A stretch of 14,674 nucleotides of DNA from JALHNF01 sp039809305 (GTDB lineage: Bacteria > Patescibacteriota > Minisyncoccia > Phycocordibacterales > UBA5272). The stretch spans positions 1 through 14,674 of the forward strand of contig JBDHUT010000015.1 in NCBI GenBank assembly GCA_039809305.1, read 5' to 3'. Every line of letters starts with the position of its first letter. Within the stretch, counting starts at the first letter, position 1. The translations under genes were made by a program, and so were the position numbers. The notes beneath the pieces were generated by a model that saw only the letters and a program-made list of their open reading frames with translations, had not been told where the DNA came from and ran no database searches. This document shows positions 13,169-14,674 of this stretch, piece after piece.

Positions 13169-14674
13169 ATGGAAGCACGAGAATATCCACTAGAGAAAGT
13201 TCGCAATTTCGGTATTATTGCGCACATCGACGCCGGAAAAACAACAACATCCGAGCGCGTTCTCTATTACACAGGCCAATCACACAAGATTGGTGAAGTA
13301 CACGACGGGGAAACAACCACAGACTGGATGGTGCAAGAACGAGAGCGAGGTATCACCATTACCGCCGCCGCTATTACTTGTTTTTGGAATCCAACCTACA
13401 TGCCTGAAAAGGATCTCAGTAAAAAGGTTCGATTCAATGTTATCGATACTCCTGGGCACATTGACTTTACTATCGAAGTAAAACGTTCACTTCGAGTACT
13501 CGACGGTGCGGTAGTGGTATTTGATGGTGTGGCTGGTGTAGAACCTCAATCTGAAACAAACTGGCGCTATGCTGATGAGGGAAATGTGCCACGTGTGTGT
13601 TATATCAACAAACTCGACCGAATGGGAGCATCATTCGATAAGTCATTCCAAAGTATTCTCGATCGTCTTACAAAAAAAGCTGTACGAATGCAATATCCTA
13701 TTGGTACAGAAGAAAATTTTTCTGCAATCATCGACCTTATAAGAATGAAGGCGTATAAGTTTGAAGGTGATATGGGTAAACAGATTATTGAGATGGAAAT
13801 CCCTGCTGATTACTTAGAAATTTCAAACAAGCTCCGTGGAGAAATGATTGAAAAAATCGTTGAGACAGATGAAGACATGATGACCGCGTATCTCGATGGA
13901 AAGTCCTTTACTGTTGAAGAACTTAAAGCCGCAACACGTAAAGCGGTTATTAAGAATGAAATTTTCCCTGTGCTTTGTGGTTCTTCACTTAAAAATAAAG
14001 GTGTACAGCTCGTTCTCGACGCTGTGACAGATTACCTTCCTTCACCACTTGATATTCCAAAACCAAAAGGAATTGATCCAGCAACAGGAGAACCGTCTGA
14101 GCGAGAAGTGTCTGATAAGGCACCGCTTTCGGCGCTTGCGTTTAAACTTCAGTCAGACCCATTTGTAGGACAGCTTACATTTGTGCGTGTGTATTCAGGT
14201 ATCCTTGAATCAGGAAGTTACGTATATAACTCAACAAAAGATAAAAAAGAACGTATTGGACGAATCATGCTTATGCAGGCGGACAAGCGTGAGGAAGTAA
14301 AACAATTACATGCGGGAGAAATCGGTGCTGTTGTCGGTCTTAAGGACACCATTACCTCAGATACTCTCTGCGATGAAGCAAATCCAATTATTCTTGAAAA
14401 AATTGTGATCCCAGAATCTGTGATTTCAATGCGTATTGAACCAAAAACAAAAGCAGATCAAGAAAAAATGGGTATCGCACTTTCTCGTCTTACAACAGAA
14501 GATCCAACACTTCGTGTATCTACTGATCCTGAAACTCTTGAGACCATCATTAAAGGTATGGGTGAACTTCATCTTGATATTATTATCGATCGAATGAAGC
14601 GAGAGTTTAATGTAGAAGCAAACACAGGTAAGCCACAAGTTGCCTACAAGGAAACAATCCAGGGAACATCTGAA
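13169..14674 (+). CDS. fusA: Elongation factor G, 3' end outside the window
   Basis: 502 codons are present and the frame is open to the last base; normal EF-G is about 690-710 residues. EF-G is the GTPase that moves tRNAs and mRNA after peptide bond formation and, with RRF, splits ribosomes. Domain I has the P-loop AHIDAGKTT (18-26), the switch region RGITI (60-64), DTPGH (93-97), NKLD (147-150; many EF-Gs have NKMD) and the G5-like CGSSLKNKG. Domain II (KLQSDPFVGQLTFVRVYSG) and domain III, with KGMGELHLDIIIDRMKREF, follow. The final residues enter domain IV (PQVAYKETI). ATG 13169 precedes the usual EF-G start. There is no SD site. The gene is not beside rpsL-rpsG-tuf here, but stands alone with its own promoter after secDF. 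Confidence 0.97.
   Translation, partial: MEAREYPLEKVRNFGIIAHIDAGKTTTSERVLYYTGQSHKIGEVHDGETTTDWMVQERERGITITAAAITCFWNPTYMPEKDLSKKVRFNVIDTPGHIDFTIEVKRSLRVLDGAVVVFDGVAGVEPQSETNWRYADEGNVPRVCYINKLDRMGASFDKSFQSILDRLTKKAVRMQYPIGTEENFSAIIDLIRMKAYKFEGDMGKQIIEMEIPADYLEISNKLRGEMIEKIVETDEDMMTAYLDGKSFTVEELKAATRKAVIKNEIFPVLCGSSLKNKGVQLVLDAVTDYLPSPLDIPKPKGIDPATGEPSEREVSDKAPLSALAFKLQSDPFVGQLTFVRVYSGILESGSYVYNSTKDKKERIGRIMLMQADKREEVKQLHAGEIGAVVGLKDTITSDTLCDEANPIILEKIVIPESVISMRIEPKTKADQEKMGIALSRLTTEDPTLRVSTDPETLETIIKGMGELHLDIIIDRMKREFNVEANTGKPQVAYKETIQGTSE

Overview
The window reads as a stretch of a compact, AT-rich bacterial genome, most likely a Patescibacteria/CPR (Parcubacteria-like) lineage. This is inferred from the LytR_C-domain and DUF3298-type membrane proteins, the short UppP, single-copy-style secD-secF next to a stand-alone EF-G gene, and promoters whose -10 boxes lie almost on the start codons. 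TGA works as a stop (UppP at 2592-2594, the SD-led orphan gene at 9502-9504), so this is the standard bacterial code and not the UGA-Gly code of Gracilibacteria/Absconditabacteria. Every supported gene lies on the + strand.

Layout. 1-117: promoter and tRNA-His(GTG). 180-5495: an envelope-oriented run made of an FkbM-family methyltransferase, a DUF3298/RsiV-like anchored protein, undecaprenyl-diphosphatase (UppP), a LytR_C-domain membrane protein, an FAD-dependent (DAO-type) oxidoreductase broken by one frameshift near 4204, and a membrane-anchored histidine phosphatase. 5549-8863: a secreted Calx-beta protein with a long unrecognised C-terminal region, then a YdiJ/GlcD-like FAD-linked oxidase. 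8864-9625: an isolated transcription unit with a near-consensus promoter, a Shine-Dalgarno site, a GC-rich gene of unknown function and a strong intrinsic terminator; its composition is unlike its neighbours. 9681-10472: a SIMPL-domain protein, followed by a 112-bp nested inverted repeat. 10652-13026: secD-secF, closed by a 38-bp perfect palindrome. 13103 to the end: promoter, leader hairpin and the first 502 codons of the EF-G gene (fusA), which runs off the window.

How the genes fit together. UppP recycles the C55 lipid carrier for wall synthesis, and LytR_C domains are usually linked to wall-polymer proteins. SecD/SecF drive late steps of the protein export that the several anchored or secreted proteins here would need. 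EF-G and tRNA-His are translation housekeeping genes. The window looks mostly like ordinary core genome. The best candidates for something undescribed are the GC-rich SD-led orphan gene with its structured transcript (8864-9625) and the 112-bp three-way-junction inverted repeat (10481-10592). The apparently leaderless promoter layout of most genes is the main regulatory signal. All family assignments come from reading motifs by eye; no database search was run.
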